DNA of 64,000 nucleotides from contig CM055106.1 in NCBI GenBank assembly GCA_029204225.1, positions 2,352,738 to 2,416,737 on the forward strand, given 5' to 3'. Positions within the stretch are counted from its first letter, which is position 1. The number at the start of each line of letters is the position of its first letter. Positions 26,412-38,426 of the stretch are shown in pieces. Position numbers and translations under genes: made by a program. Source of the DNA: Diphasiastrum complanatum (lineage: Eukaryota; Streptophyta; Lycopodiopsida; Lycopodiales; Lycopodiaceae). The notes under the pieces were generated by a model that saw nothing but the letters and a program-made list of their open reading frames with translations, made no database searches and was not told the origin of the DNA.

Positions 26412-29400
26412 TAGGGATTAGGGTTTTTGAGTTTTAACTTTTGAAATTTGTGCAATGCTGATTCTTGATTCTGAAAAGTTGAATGTGATAATTCAATGTG
26501 CAATCTGCCATTGTGCATTTGCCATCGTCAATCATTTGTGAGATCTTGACAATGGACTTGTTTTAGATCAATACCCCTTTCTCTTAGCTTCTGGGAGGTA
26601 CGAATTTTTCTTGATTTGGAGTTATAATGACCAAGTTATGGCCATTTTAGTGAGATCATTCCAATTTTAGTTAGCTATAGTTTTTGGCTGTATTTTTGGC
26701 TTAATTTTCTGACTGTAGTAATTTTATAGATTCGTAGATCTCTGTCTTAGCTTGAATCTGAGTCCATTTTCAGTCAATTTGGTGAAGAATTGACGTAGTT
26801 ATGCAAGTTCTTGGGATAGAGGTGGTATTTTAGTTTTGGTAGGATTTTTGGGAGAGAAGCACCTCATTTTTTTTATTTTTGAAGCTTTGTTAATTTTTTT
26901 TCAGTCTTTTCATTTTGAAGGTTTGTAGGGTTAAAAAAAAATAGATTTGCCTAACCTAAGCCTACCTTCGCCATATAGGTCAGAAAAAAATTGCAAAAAA
27001 ATAGAAAAGCGCTCTCTCAAAAATTTGTAACCCTAAAAAAAGACACTAAACCTAACCCTAGCCCTCCGACCTGGAAGAATGGCAAGACTAATCGAATGTG
27101 AAATTTTCTAAATAGCTGTGCCATGAACTAAACACATCAAATCGCATCCCAACAATAATATGGGTCAAAAAGACAAAGACACAAGATGAAGCACACAGAA
27201 TTTACAATTTGTCACCAGCCAGGGGAAACACTAGAATAAAATCAAGAAAAAAGAACTTATCATAATATCAACTAAAATACATCATCTCTATAAATTTTAA
27301 GTGCCAAACTTAGAAGGTTAAAAATTTACAGATTAGAAAAAACAATCACAAAATTCATCTTCAAAGAACATAATATATTGTGAAAAAAAAGTTCATACGA
27401 AGAAAACAAAATTTACAGCACAAGATGGATAGAAAAAGAGCGGTAAGAAACCAGGAATTAGTATTACATAACATGCCCAAGCTAGGAAAATGCACACAAA
27501 CTATACTGAATACTCTGTCAGACTGCTCACAGAAATCTTTCCTTACAGAAAAGATATCAGACAGATCTTGAGATTCCACCGCAGCAGCACAGTGTAAATA
27601 CTTGGAAGGCGCCATCACACCCTTACATCAAGCAGACAGAGTAGGTGGGATTGTATTAATCTGCTGCTGTACATGTGTGGAAGAAAAGTAGAAGAAAACA
27701 TAATGTCACAGGTCTCCAAAAACGTTTGAAAATCCTTATTTAACAAGCTTGGCTTGATTACAAGGTAGTCATAGTAGCAACCAAGATTATATGCACAGAG
27801 GTTCTAAACCTGTTTGAAATACGTCCACATCAAGCCTGTGCCAATCCCCATGCTCTCAACATTGTTTTTTGGGGCCTTACAAGGGGAAATTCAGATAAAA
27901 ATTGCCAAAAACGATTCAGTGCAGTCTACAAAGCTGTTGTTGCTGCTGCGCCCTTTTCTTGTTCTTCTTCTCCCACTATCTTCTTCTTTTCCATCTTCCT
28001 CCTCTTCTTCTTCTCCACCTCCCTCTTTTTCTTCTCCTTTCTGTGTTTCTATCCCTTCCTCTTCCTGCCTCTTCTTTCTTTCTGCCTAGAAACTAATCTA
28101 TGTTTTATGATGTACCCATCAGTTTGTTTAAACGACGTCATCCTGATGGTGGCATTTGTATCTCAGTATGTCTTGGTGGAATCCAAAGTTTGTCTTGCAT
28201 GTACTGTCTGAAGTTCCTCCTTGAGTGGGAAAAAGCCTAGTTCTATGATGTGGCCAAGGTACTCTGCCCATTTCTTGCAAAATTGAATGTTCTTAATTGT
28301 TGAATTACAACCAGTAGTAGATTTTAAGGTACCTCTTATCTTCTTTAGAAAATGCTAAGAATGAGTAGTTTGTTATTCTGATCTGATCTTTGGATGTTCC
28401 AGTTTTCCCATTCGAATAAATGCCACAATTACCTGATGTGATTGCCGTGTCTTGAATGATCTATGTAACCAGCCAATGCCTCTATTAATTTCCGTGCTGA
28501 AACATCTGTGACCGTCTATTTTGGAAATTGGTTCCTGTTCAGCAGTACTAATGATTTGTCATCCTCCCAGTACATAACAGTACCGTCTTCCTCAAGCGCA
28601 TAGCCTCATACTATCTGTTGATCTCGTACACCGTTTCTTACTGGTACACTACTCATATTCTTTTAAGAGAATAAAAATACACTCCAAAGCATAGAAACCA
28701 TAACCCTTCCTGCTTAACCTTGTTCTTCATCCAGTTTTGATTAATAACTTCTTTGGCCAGCTTGGCTATACTTTGCAAAGCTAGGATAACTTGGGAATTG
28801 CTTATGCTTGCTGGGTCCGCTATAGCTTCACCCCTTGCACAAAGTTATTTTCAAATTTCTCACAGTTCTCATTCAAAAGATGTGGCTGTGCACAAATCCC
28901 TATACCATAGATGAACTTTTAGATTTGCCAAATTCTAGAATGTGCCTTCGAATCTTCCAGCACCTATCTCTCTACTTATTGGCATACACCTGCACTGCTG
29001 TTGATTCTTGGTGGTGACAAAGGTGCTAGACATCAGTTGCACATTCATGCTCATGCAAAGGAAGAACTTGGGAGCTCTAAGCAGGCCCTCTTGAGAACTA
29101 CAAAATGTATGCTGGAACTAATGCCTGGATTGTGGACAATTTCTGAACTTTGTTGGGGGGTGGTCATCAAAACAAAAGCTCTTTAGTTCCTGCATTTATC
29201 AAAGGTAGAATGACACAACATGTGTTTCCTAACTGCTGAGAGTTACAAGATTTGAGGTACTTGCAGAATGTAAGTTCAAACAAGAAGGAACTTTTATTAC
29301 AAATTCATTTATCACAAAGAAAATCTGGCATGAAACCTATCTTGAGGCCTCTTAAAGTCCACTGACTTTATTAGACACTTCTGGACAAATTCCATGCTTC

Positions 29401-30366
29401 ACCACCTGTCCTGATAGTTTTAATGAAACTAATATGCTAACTGTCTCTTGTGTACTCTATGTAAATTATAGTACAGTTTGGTCTATCACATAAAATAACC
29501 ATCCTTTCCATCAGCTTCAGTTACTAGCTTCAGTTACGTACAGAAAGCACTGCGTGATTGACACGCAGTTTGTGTCACAAGCATGTCTGTTGTCTTCTTT
29601 TCTCAGTTTCATTCAAATGGCCTTGATAGATATTCTTGGTTTTGGTTTGGGTGAATACCTATTTCCTGAAGAACAAAACCCAACATTCCGCCCATTGGCA
29701 TGTCCTCAAATTTTAAGGTGGTGCAGGTGTTGAAGGTATGTCCATTGCAGTTCAGTCACCCTATTTGGCACAGGTGCAGTTGCTCCAAGATAGGTTGCAA
29801 GAGGTGCTACATAGTGGAGATTTGCAGGTTGCAAGTATAGACAGTTTTCAGGGCCGTGAAGCTGATGCTGTAATTATATCAATGGTAATATCTGCTTCAA
29901 ACCTGCTTTGCTCATCTTAGAAGATTTGAGAAAATCCTTTGAAAATCTTGTCAAATTTGGCAACTATGTTTGGTACTGCTAAACCGGTAACGACATACTA
30001 AAATTTCACTAAGTGCATGAGCTGCACTAACATTACCTTAGTTGGAATGTGGCTGTTCCATCTCAGTTGATACACATCGTAATATGCGATAATTATAACC
30101 CTCTCAGCTCAATGGAGTTGTGTATTTTTCTTCTGCAGGTGAGGTCAAACAGTTTTGGGTTGGTGGGATTTCTTGGTGACAGACGGCGAATGAATGTTGC
30201 TATAACACGGGCTCGAAAGCATGTAACTTTAGTGTGTGACACTTCCACTGTTGGCTGCAACATGTTTCTTCGCCGATTATTACAGCACTTTCGTTCTTAT
30301 GGGGAAGTTCGCTGTGCCCAACTTGGGTCTAATTGCAGTGAATTCTATGATTCTACTCCAGTATAA
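13997..30366 (+). CDS. SF1 helicase, IGHMBP2/SMUBP-2-like, probably plastid-targeted (7 exons, 939 aa)
   Basis: Exons 13997-14636, 22439-22747, 22982-23262, 23376-24410, 25031-25199, 29727-29884 and 30139-30366 join in frame (2820 nt with TAA). All six introns are GT-AG. I chose the ATG at 13997; the codon before it in frame is GTG. The first ~60 residues are rich in Ser, Ala and Pro with almost no acidic residues, like a chloroplast transit peptide. Residues ~410-939 are the helicase: Q motif near 474, Walker A GPPGTGKT 493-500, motif Ia with TNAAVDN from 523, Walker B DEAGQ 651-655, motif [11 protein letters not shown] 675-682, QYRMH 717-721, SFQGREAD 851-858 and ITRARK 886-891. This is the UPF1-like SF1B pattern. 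From memory, order and length match Arabidopsis At5g35970 (about 960 aa). The family unwinds nucleic acid using ATP; the plastid role is inferred. No R3H or AN1 finger domain is seen, unlike animal IGHMBP2. Every key residue is present, so the gene looks functional. Confidence 0.93.
14687..14807 (+). mobile_element. SINE-like / tRNA-derived insertion with perfect 14-bp target duplication
   Basis: The 14-mer catttttcaggctt stands at 14687-14700 and again at 14794-14807, flanking a 93-bp insert (14701-14793). The insert starts with nine A, then carries an A-box-like ggctcggttgg (14721-14731) and a B-box ggttcgagc (14764-14772) about 32 bases apart, as in RNA polymerase III promoters of tRNA-derived SINEs. 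It ends in a small cttggaaaccaag hairpin. The A-run is at the 5' side relative to the A and B boxes, the reverse of the usual SINE. It lies 50 bases into intron 1, so it should be spliced out. Confidence 0.75.
14994..15417 (-). repeat. Probable 3' LTR of a copia remnant (element C)
   Basis: Ends on the + strand at ...actcttca, directly before the pyrimidine tract actttccccc, whose complement is a polypurine tract next to the RNase H remnant at 15440-15910. That order is right for a minus-strand copia 3' end. The left boundary near tgttacatcc is a guess because there is no second LTR to compare. Confidence 0.5.
15440..15910 (-). pseudogene. Copia RNase H remnant (element C)
   Basis: Read on the minus strand, the text shows the usual end of a copia polyprotein: [33 protein letters not shown] and similar, with several internal stops. 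No RT or integrase from this copy is attached. It sits inside intron 1, antisense to the helicase gene. Confidence 0.8.
16255..16383 (+). pseudogene. Copia-like gag zinc-knuckle scrap
   Basis: A lysine-rich stretch ([18 protein letters not shown]) leads to the first half of a CCHC knuckle, CFYCGIKG, and then breaks off. From about 16384 the sequence becomes Ty3/gypsy reverse transcriptase in the same direction, so two different superfamilies are joined here. Confidence 0.6.
16384..18475 (+). pseudogene. Ty3/gypsy chromovirus pol remnant: RT end, RNase H, integrase, chromodomain
   Basis: Order of domains: RT thumb ([18 protein letters not shown]), RNase H ([38 protein letters not shown]), integrase zinc finger (H...H with CQKCQ near 17350), integrase core ([23 protein letters not shown]), integrase C-terminus and a chromodomain-like end with ENATWKKG near 18390. 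RNase H before integrase marks the gypsy superfamily, and the chromodomain a chromovirus. Stops and frameshifts occur at 16534, 17051, 17187, 17494, 17760 and elsewhere. Gag, protease and most of RT are missing. Confidence 0.88.
18463..18475 (+). other. Polypurine tract of the gypsy remnant
   Basis: The tract aagggggagggag lies directly before the 3' LTR start at 18476 and just after the end of the chromodomain region. Confidence 0.75.
18476..18833 (+). repeat. 3' LTR of the Ty3/gypsy remnant
   Basis: Starts tgttacgag and ends ctctaaca, giving TGTTA...TAACA inverted ends over 358 bp, immediately after a polypurine tract. The 5' LTR is not in the window. Confidence 0.7.
18840..19640 (-). pseudogene. 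Copia protease / pre-integrase / integrase start remnant
   Basis: Minus-strand pieces 19564-19307 and 19341-18943 show a protease-like [25 protein letters not shown], the pre-integrase zinc box ([22 protein letters not shown]) and the integrase entry [11 protein letters not shown] frameshift near 19325 separates them. It ends near the gypsy LTR at 18833, so one may have inserted into or replaced the other. Confidence 0.82.
19641..20139 (-). other. Unassigned, probably LTR-derived toward its right end
   Basis: The + strand ends ...atttctaaca at 20139 followed by ccttcctta, which on the minus strand reads as a short polypurine tract followed by TGTTAGAAAT, a typical LTR start. This would be the 3' LTR of the RNase H remnant at 20167-20550. 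The left end is not defined. Confidence 0.45.
20167..20550 (-). pseudogene. Copia RNase H remnant
   Basis: A 91-codon minus frame (20442-20167) reads [20 protein letters not shown], then FVRERL and [10 protein letters not shown], the C-terminal end of a copia polyprotein. The sequence to its right still resembles the RNase H start, out of frame ([11 protein letters not shown]-like). A primer-binding site in the same orientation at 21220-21233 suggests an internally deleted element of only about 1.1 kb between LTRs. Confidence 0.82.
20551..21219. other. GC-richer unassigned stretch in intron 1
   Basis: The stretch at 20560-20700 is rich in ggcaggcaagtgg-type repeats. A TATA-like ctatatatac is near 20740. 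No protein domain is seen. Confidence 0.35.
21220..21233 (-). other. Copia-type primer-binding site and LTR edge
   Basis: The + strand gctttgataccaac (complement GTTGGTATCAAAGC) lies directly before tgttacagtc, which on the minus strand would be the CA end of a 5' LTR beginning at 21234. The right end of that LTR could not be fixed. Confidence 0.55.
22439..22747 (+). CDS. Helicase exon 2: linker after the N-terminal domain
   Basis: Phase 1 at both ends (309 nt). It encodes the charged helical region with [21 protein letters not shown] and ends in ALSSST. The acceptor is ttttag|GC and the donor CAG|GTTAAA. Direct read-through would hit a stop three bases into the intron. Confidence 0.9.
22982..23262 (+). 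CDS. Helicase exon 3: 1B beta-barrel-like segment
   Basis: The acceptor cacag|GT at 22980-22981 was chosen over ttgcag at 22976 because only the former gives [10 protein letters not shown], which fits the family. It carries SPGDMVRI, the conserved entry to the OB-like 1B domain of UPF1-type helicases, and ends at TFE with donor GAG|GTCTCT. Confidence 0.9.
23376..24410 (+). CDS. Helicase exon 4: motifs Q to IV
   Basis: A 1035-nt exon, phase 0 on both sides, residues 411-755. It contains the Q motif, Walker A, motif Ia, Walker B DEAGQ, motif III and QYRMH, so nearly all of RecA domain 1 comes from one exon. The acceptor is gtcag|CGT and the donor CAG|GTATGA. Confidence 0.93.
25031..25199 (+). 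CDS. Helicase exon 5: RecA domain 2 start
   Basis: 169 nt, phase 0 to phase 1. It encodes [11 protein letters not shown] and [19 protein letters not shown], the conserved stretch leading into RecA domain 2. The acceptor is tttcag|GCA and the donor GCAG|GTACAG. Confidence 0.92.
25200..29726 (+). other. Helicase intron 5 (4.5 kb)
   Basis: GT at 25200 and AG at 29726. It contains a (GA)n tract at 26362-26399 running into an 11-G run ending at 26410, a short imperfect direct repeat around 26220-26330 (aattcgaactggc twice), and a TTC-rich tract at 27950-28085. I recognise no transposon protein, tRNA or other gene in it. Confidence 0.85.
26362..26410. repeat. GA microsatellite running into G11
   Basis: About 19 GA units followed directly by eleven G. 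It lies within intron 5 of the helicase gene. Confidence 0.9.
29727..29884 (+). CDS. Helicase exon 6: motif V region
   Basis: 158 nt, phase 1 to phase 0. It encodes [17 protein letters not shown] and the motif V region [17 protein letters not shown]. The acceptor is gtgcag|GT and the donor ATG|GTAATA. Confidence 0.93.
30139..30366 (+). CDS. Helicase exon 7: motif VI and C-terminus
   Basis: 228 nt including the TAA at 30364-30366. It encodes [20 protein letters not shown] (motif VI, with the arginine finger) and a short tail ending TPV. No extra C-terminal domain follows. The acceptor is ctgcag|GTG. Confidence 0.93.
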   Translation: MRSNSFGLVGFLGDRRRMNVAITRARKHVTLVCDTSTVGCNMFLRRLLQHFRSYGEVRCAQLGSNCSEFYDSTPV

Positions 30367-32848
30367 ATTTACATTCCTTGATGGTTACAAGTGGTTGTTA
30401 TAACTATTCAAAATAGCTGAAAATCTCTCAAGAGCTACATGCTTCCACAAAATTGTTGAGCTCCTTGCCATTCTTTTGGCACGAACTTATGTAGCAATCT
30501 TTCCCATTTTCTATCCAGTCAAGTATATTTGAGAAGTCTGTTTAAAGGACAAAAGGATCTCAAGGCCTGTCCCTTGTTGAGGCATTCACAGGGTTGTAAT
30601 ATCAGCTCTCTTGTAGATTTTTAAACAGCCGGAGGGATTATTTCTTTAGCTTTCAGCATCGTTCCAAGTTCATCACTAAATAGTGGATTCATGACATAGA
30701 TGCCTCCTTTGAGGTATCGTTCAGTGCATATACATTTGTGAAAAATGCAAAAAGTAAATGATTGAAAGAGGTTGACGGAAAGAAGGGGGGTATGAGTAGT
30801 AAATAGCGAAGGGGTTGTTGAAGTGGTTTTTGATGGTTTATTTTGTTCAGTGTAGGATTTGCTGATTTTTGAAGTGGTAAATCCTTCATCAAAAGCATGT
30901 GCCACCTCCACTTATGAAAGCTGAGTATTATGTTACAACCGTTTTATGAGGCAAGCTTTATTTACTTGTTAAAATACATCAAAATTTGAAAAATGACTTG
31001 CTACTGGGAGCTTGTTTCCCCTGCTTCACAAGCAAAAGCTAAAAAGCTTCTCTTTTCAATTTCAAATGTTTGGACTTCTTGTTTTTGTGGGTTTCTTTCT
31101 TTTCTATAGGGTCCATTTTTTTTTTTTGGCAAATGTTCAATTGTGCTGATGATGTCTGAAATTCTATCTAAAAACGAAATCCTTTCCTTTCCTCAAGGTA
31201 AGAGCTCAACTCCACTTAGCCACATAAATGGACATACAAGAGAAATTGAGAACAATTACGAAATAAGTAACACTTGAAAGCTTTTAGAAGATTGCTCGGT
31301 ATGTAGTAGAAAACCGTGATTTTTTGGGGGCAAGATTCTGTGACACAAATGACACTGAAAAATGAAGGGATTTATGTAAAAATTGAATATAGTGTGATCA
31401 CATTGCAAAAAGTAAAAAGATAGCTAGGAATTTTTGAAGTAAAATTGGTGTGAAATGATCTAGAAATAATAAACTACCATAGTGGCAAAAAGGGATGTTT
31501 TGGCAATATTTACATATAATTCTAAAATATATCATACTTTCGAAAAATTGCACATTAAGAGTTTCGATGTTTTTTAAGATACGGTTGGCTCAAACTCTTG
31601 ATTTGATTATCCACACTAACATACGCTCAATGTCTTGTTTGCTTTACTTATGCAAGCCCAGACACATGCCCCTAGCCTCTTTATCATGCCCAACAAAGTA
31701 TTATTAGTTGGGGTTCACATGAGGAATTGGATTGCCATCAATGGCATAGAACATTTTTCTTTAAGCATGAAAATTTCCAGCAAACCTTATTGATTAGATT
31801 GTATGAAAGGTTGATTATTGTCTTTCAAAAACATCAATTTAACAATCTTACTCATAGGAATTGAAGTAGTTTCTTTTGATGATTAAATAAAATTAATTTT
31901 GTGAACTAATCAATTGGATGGTGATCCTTCCACTAGCAAATAGGCTTGTCATGTGCCGATCTTAGCATTTATACATCTAATCCATTCTTAAACATCACAT
32001 TGGCATGGCAAAACAAGAAATCAAGAAAATTATCAATAAATCAAGAAACTAGATAAAATTGGCAAATCCTGATCAAATTAGGCCAAGTCAGATAGCAATC
32101 TTCATCATTATTGATCATTCAATACATTGGGTTTGAATCTAAAGCATAATCAAGCTCTCATGTGATTTTGGCCCATGAACCACAAAACAAATCAAGAAAG
32201 CACGAATGTAGAATAGCATCCAAAATAGCATGATTTTTTCTATTTATAGTGGTCCTTTGTGTTTCTAATTTGAATTCCAATCTTATTAGCTTAATTTGGG
32301 CCTTACAACCATTATTACAATTCGCACCAAACAAATATAGCGTGGTTGATTAGGCCTTTCTATTAACTAATCTAGTGAGCTAATCCTAATCTAGTATATC
32401 ATCATGACTACATTTGGCAAAGCTTATTGTTGTGCACATGGGCTAATTACATGCAAGACATGACAATTCCTCTGCTTAAAGCATTTTTGTCCTAAAACAA
32501 AAGACCATGTACATTTTCGTCAAGTGTCACGCTCCAAAAGACCTTTGGCAGTTTTCAAAATTTTAGGTCACCTCTTCATAGAAGAATGATCTTCCCATGT
32601 TTTGCTTTCGTTGGCAGACCTTTCCATTTAATTAGGTGTTGTTGTATTCACTTTCCATTTTCCCACTCTTATCACGATACCTAACTATTGCCTCTGGTTC
32701 ATGTACCAACTTTCCTGCTTCATTTATTGGTGGTAGTTTATCTTCTTAACCATAGTTCTGATTGAGTAGTCAAAGATGTCATTTTTCAATTTTGTTGTGA
32801 ATTTTCATTTTTGAAGTCAATTTTGATATTCAAGCTCATCTTAACATA
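30367..32848. other. Downstream flank of the helicase gene, no further gene seen
   Basis: The 3' untranslated region of the helicase gene must begin here, but I see no single clear polyadenylation signal. The minus frames at 30621-30911 have no recognisable domain. Confidence 0.4.
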
Positions 32849-33168
32849 GTTATGGCTACTATGAGTGATAGTGTACTATCATAGGCGAGTGAATTGGAAG
32901 ACACATCCAAATACTCGGTTTGGAAATTCAAAATGAAAAATATTTTGATGGAAAAGGAACTATGAGACTTAGTTATAGGTGAAAAAACATGTCCACTACT
33001 TGCGGAGGACAGAAGAGCATTCGATTAGGCGAGTTCGAAGAGCTCAAACTTTCATCAATTTGTCAGTGAAAGATGCAATAATCCCATACATTATTGATTC
33101 TATTGGACCAAAGAGAGCATCAGATACGTTGAAGAAGTTGTTTGAAACAATCAATATGTATCACATTC
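32849..33168 (+). pseudogene. Copia gag fragment, related to element A
   Basis: Starts with MATMSDSVLS, then a stop, then SVWKFKMKNILMEKEL, close to the gag start of element A. It continues out of frame as TFINLSVKDAIIPYI and DTLKKLFETIN. Several stops. It ends exactly where a gypsy-type LTR starts (33169), so the LTR element probably landed in it. Confidence 0.8.
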
Positions 33169-33849
<681 letters not shown>

Positions 33850-33899
33850 ATTTTTGGCCCTATTGCCGAGAATCAAGAACCCAGGTTGTCCACGAATAA

Positions 33900-34160
33900 A
33901 GCCTTCAAGAAGATGACGACAATCGAGGATCAAAGCCCACTATACCGGACCTACCATCGCTTATTCGCAACATCTTTCGTCAATATAGCGAGGATGGAAT
34001 GATAGTATATGACAAATTTCATGGGAAATATGCACTCCCGATTTGTCCTTGTGGTATCACAAACCCATCATCAGATCTGAGATGCCGAAAATGCGAAAGG
34101 CCAGCAACTCAAGAAGGCTCTATGAAGCACATATCTGTCCTATGTATCTTATCTTTTAAA
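33900..34160 (+). CDS. Unrecognised small frame with a zinc-ribbon-like Cys pattern
   Basis: An open stretch after a TAA near 33897, with an internal ATG at 33999. It contains PICPCGITNPSSDLRCRKCE, four cysteines as C-x-C and C-x2-C about 11 residues apart, which could bind zinc. It follows the gypsy-type primer site by about 50 bases, where a gag-like frame would start, but I recognise no capsid domain. Coding status is uncertain. Confidence 0.35.
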
Positions 34161-34458
34161 AAAAAAACAGCAAAAGAAGTCCAAAAAAACATCAAGGGAC
34201 TCGCTTCTATTTTTCCAATTTTTCGTCGTTCATTTCATTTTATCTTTTTTTTTTTTTTTTTATCTATTTGTAAATACGCTTTCTTTGCTCCCTCCCCTCT
34301 CAACCTAAATTTTGTTGCCACAAATGTTTTTCTTCACTCTTCGCCGCTTCTCATCCCCCTCTTGTCTATATCCCTTTTTCACCTTCTTTCGCATCGATCT
34401 CACATCGCCACGCACACCAATGACATATAAGGTGCCAAGGGACTGTCACCAAATTCGC

Positions 34459-35050
34459 AGTGGGGGCATGTTAGAAGATTCTGGTGAAGATTTTCTAACG
34501 AATTCCATATACTAAAAGAGGCTAACGAATATCAAGTGATAGAATCTAGCCGCCAAACTACGTTAAAGAGCGTCGACAAATCATAGATAAGGAGTTTTAG
34601 AATCCATATGTACCGGGAACGCCAATTCCAGAGAAGTCGACAAGTCGGCTAACAAACAAAAACAAGGCCCAACGCCTCCCCAACATATTTTACGGCGATG
34701 AGAACAAAAGCATGGCCGAGTCGGCATAATGACTTAGATCTACTTGTAATGTAATGTCAGACACCCGTAGAAGGTGCACTGTACTCGTAAGCCAATGACG
34801 CGAGAAATAAAAGTAGATCAATGCTCTATTGGGCCAAAAAGGACACAAGTAGTTTAAAATGCAATTTGGCTGAAAACCTTTTAGAAGTCAAGTTCTTATG
34901 GCACATGGTTTTTGGGTGAACAAAAAATCGTAACCCTAGCCTTTGTCTATAAGTAGGGATGTGATGCCATTTTGTAATCACTCTTCATTTTCAAAAAGAG
35001 AGAGAGAAAGAAAGAAAGAAACTCGAAAAGAAAGCTTGATTAACGTCTTT
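34459..35050 (+). repeat. Polypurine tract and start of a second, different gypsy-type LTR
   Basis: agtgggggca at 34459-34468 is a typical plant gypsy polypurine tract, directly followed by tgttagaagattctgg. The stretch after it carries a promoter-like ctataagtaggg near 34951 and a GA-rich leader. It is not similar to the LTR at 33169, so the short interior between them is probably a chimera. The right end is not defined. Confidence 0.5.
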
Positions 35051-35234
35051 TCCATGCCAAAAGGCGTATAAGACGAGCAAGTACATCAGATAAAGTGAAA
35101 CCAAGACAGAGCAATGTCGTCAAACAACATAACTAAACGAAAACTAACTAAGAAGAGGATAAGGTCCAGGATTATATGGTACGTAGACCATTTACAGATT
35201 CAATTGGCATCTCTTATGTGCTCTAGCTCTCTCA

Positions 35235-35966
35235 CTAACTCTGAATAGTAATAGCAGCAGGTTTAATATCTACAAAACGAATGATACCATCCCTGTAGAT
35301 CAATCGCTTTCCATTCGTTAGGGCATCCTGTTTTGCTTTTTTCTGTTCTTGAACCTGAATGAAAGTAAGGTCTTCATCCAGGTCTATCGTGGTGCCCCGC
35401 AGTGTAGATCTCTTCCCTAGTGCTTCATGACGACTAGTGGCAGATGCAAAGTGTATAACAAGAGTACTTGGATCTTTCTTAGGCCGCCATGCAATATCCA
35501 TAACTTTGTGGTGGTGTTGAAGACTCTCTTCAAGAAACTTTTTAGCTTCACCAACAACATCATGGGAGTTTGTAATACCTCTGACTCGAACATTAAGAGC
35601 CTTTTGCTCTCGCAAACGGCTCTCGGTGAACGTAGCTGAGATAAAAGAAGGTGGAGGTGGTAGAACAACAGTGTTAGGACCTTTAAGCACATCTGCCCAG
35701 GATCGGACAGCGGTATGATGTTGTTCCACTTGACTTTCAAGCTGTTGGATCTTAGTTGAAGTAGTCGAATGAGAGGAGGCTTCTATTTTGGCCTTGAGAT
35801 CATTGATAGACGAATCTAGTTTCTGAAGATGAGATTGGACAACTTGGATCATAGCTTCAAGTGAAAGAAGTTTTTTCCGATGGTCGTTGAGATATTCATA
35901 GGAATGTAACTGATCTGCCCAAATGACGGAGATCATAAAGGTTGGAGGCAGAAGTGATTCTTCTTC
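35235..35966 (-). CDS. LINE ORF1-like protein (coiled coil plus RRM-like domain)
   Basis: An open minus frame ending at 35235. It opens upstream into the GA microsatellite (read as Leu-Ser repeats), so the real start is unknown; I give only the non-repeat part, about 240 codons. The N-terminal half has heptad-like helices (KKLLSLEAMIQVVQSHLQKL, KIQQLESQVEQHH). Then come WADVLKG and an RRM-like block with LNVRVRGI, FLEESL and STLVIHFAS, and a tail with GTTIDLDEDLT. This layout recalls L1-type ORF1 RNA-binding proteins. No ORF2 is next to it. Function is inferred from architecture only. Confidence 0.55.
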   Translation of the reverse strand, partial: EEESLLPPTFMISVIWADQLHSYEYLNDHRKKLLSLEAMIQVVQSHLQKLDSSINDLKAKIEASSHSTTSTKIQQLESQVEQHHTAVRSWADVLKGPNTVVLPPPPSFISATFTESRLREQKALNVRVRGITNSHDVVGEAKKFLEESLQHHHKVMDIAWRPKKDPSTLVIHFASATSRHEALGKRSTLRGTTIDLDEDLTFIQVQEQKKAKQDALTNGKRLIYRDGIIRFVDIKPAAITIQS

Positions 35967-38288
<2,322 letters not shown>

Positions 38289-38426
38289 AAACAAGTCATT
38301 GCAAAGGAGGTGGAGCTTCAACGTGTGTCATCAAGGGAATGTGTAGCTGATATTTTCACCAAAGCATTGGGAATGACTTGTTCATGAAGAATAGGACTTC
38401 ACTTGGAGTGTTATCAAAGTCTATGC
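38289..38426 (+). pseudogene. Copia RNase H 3' end, cut by element E1
   Basis: Reads ELQRVSSRECVADIFTKALG and, out of frame, FMKNRTSLGVL, the C-terminus of a copia polyprotein. It stops at the LTR start at 38427, so E1 inserted into an older copia copy. Confidence 0.7.

Noticed and set aside
27814-28096. Ser/Pro/Leu-rich frames in helicase intron 5
   Set aside because: They come from a TTC/CCT-rich tract inside an intron whose splice sites are well supported.
25031-29726. An extra exon between helicase exons 5 and 6
   Set aside because: Direct joining keeps the frame and the family's continuous sequence (EADIV...SIAVQSPY), so nothing is missing.
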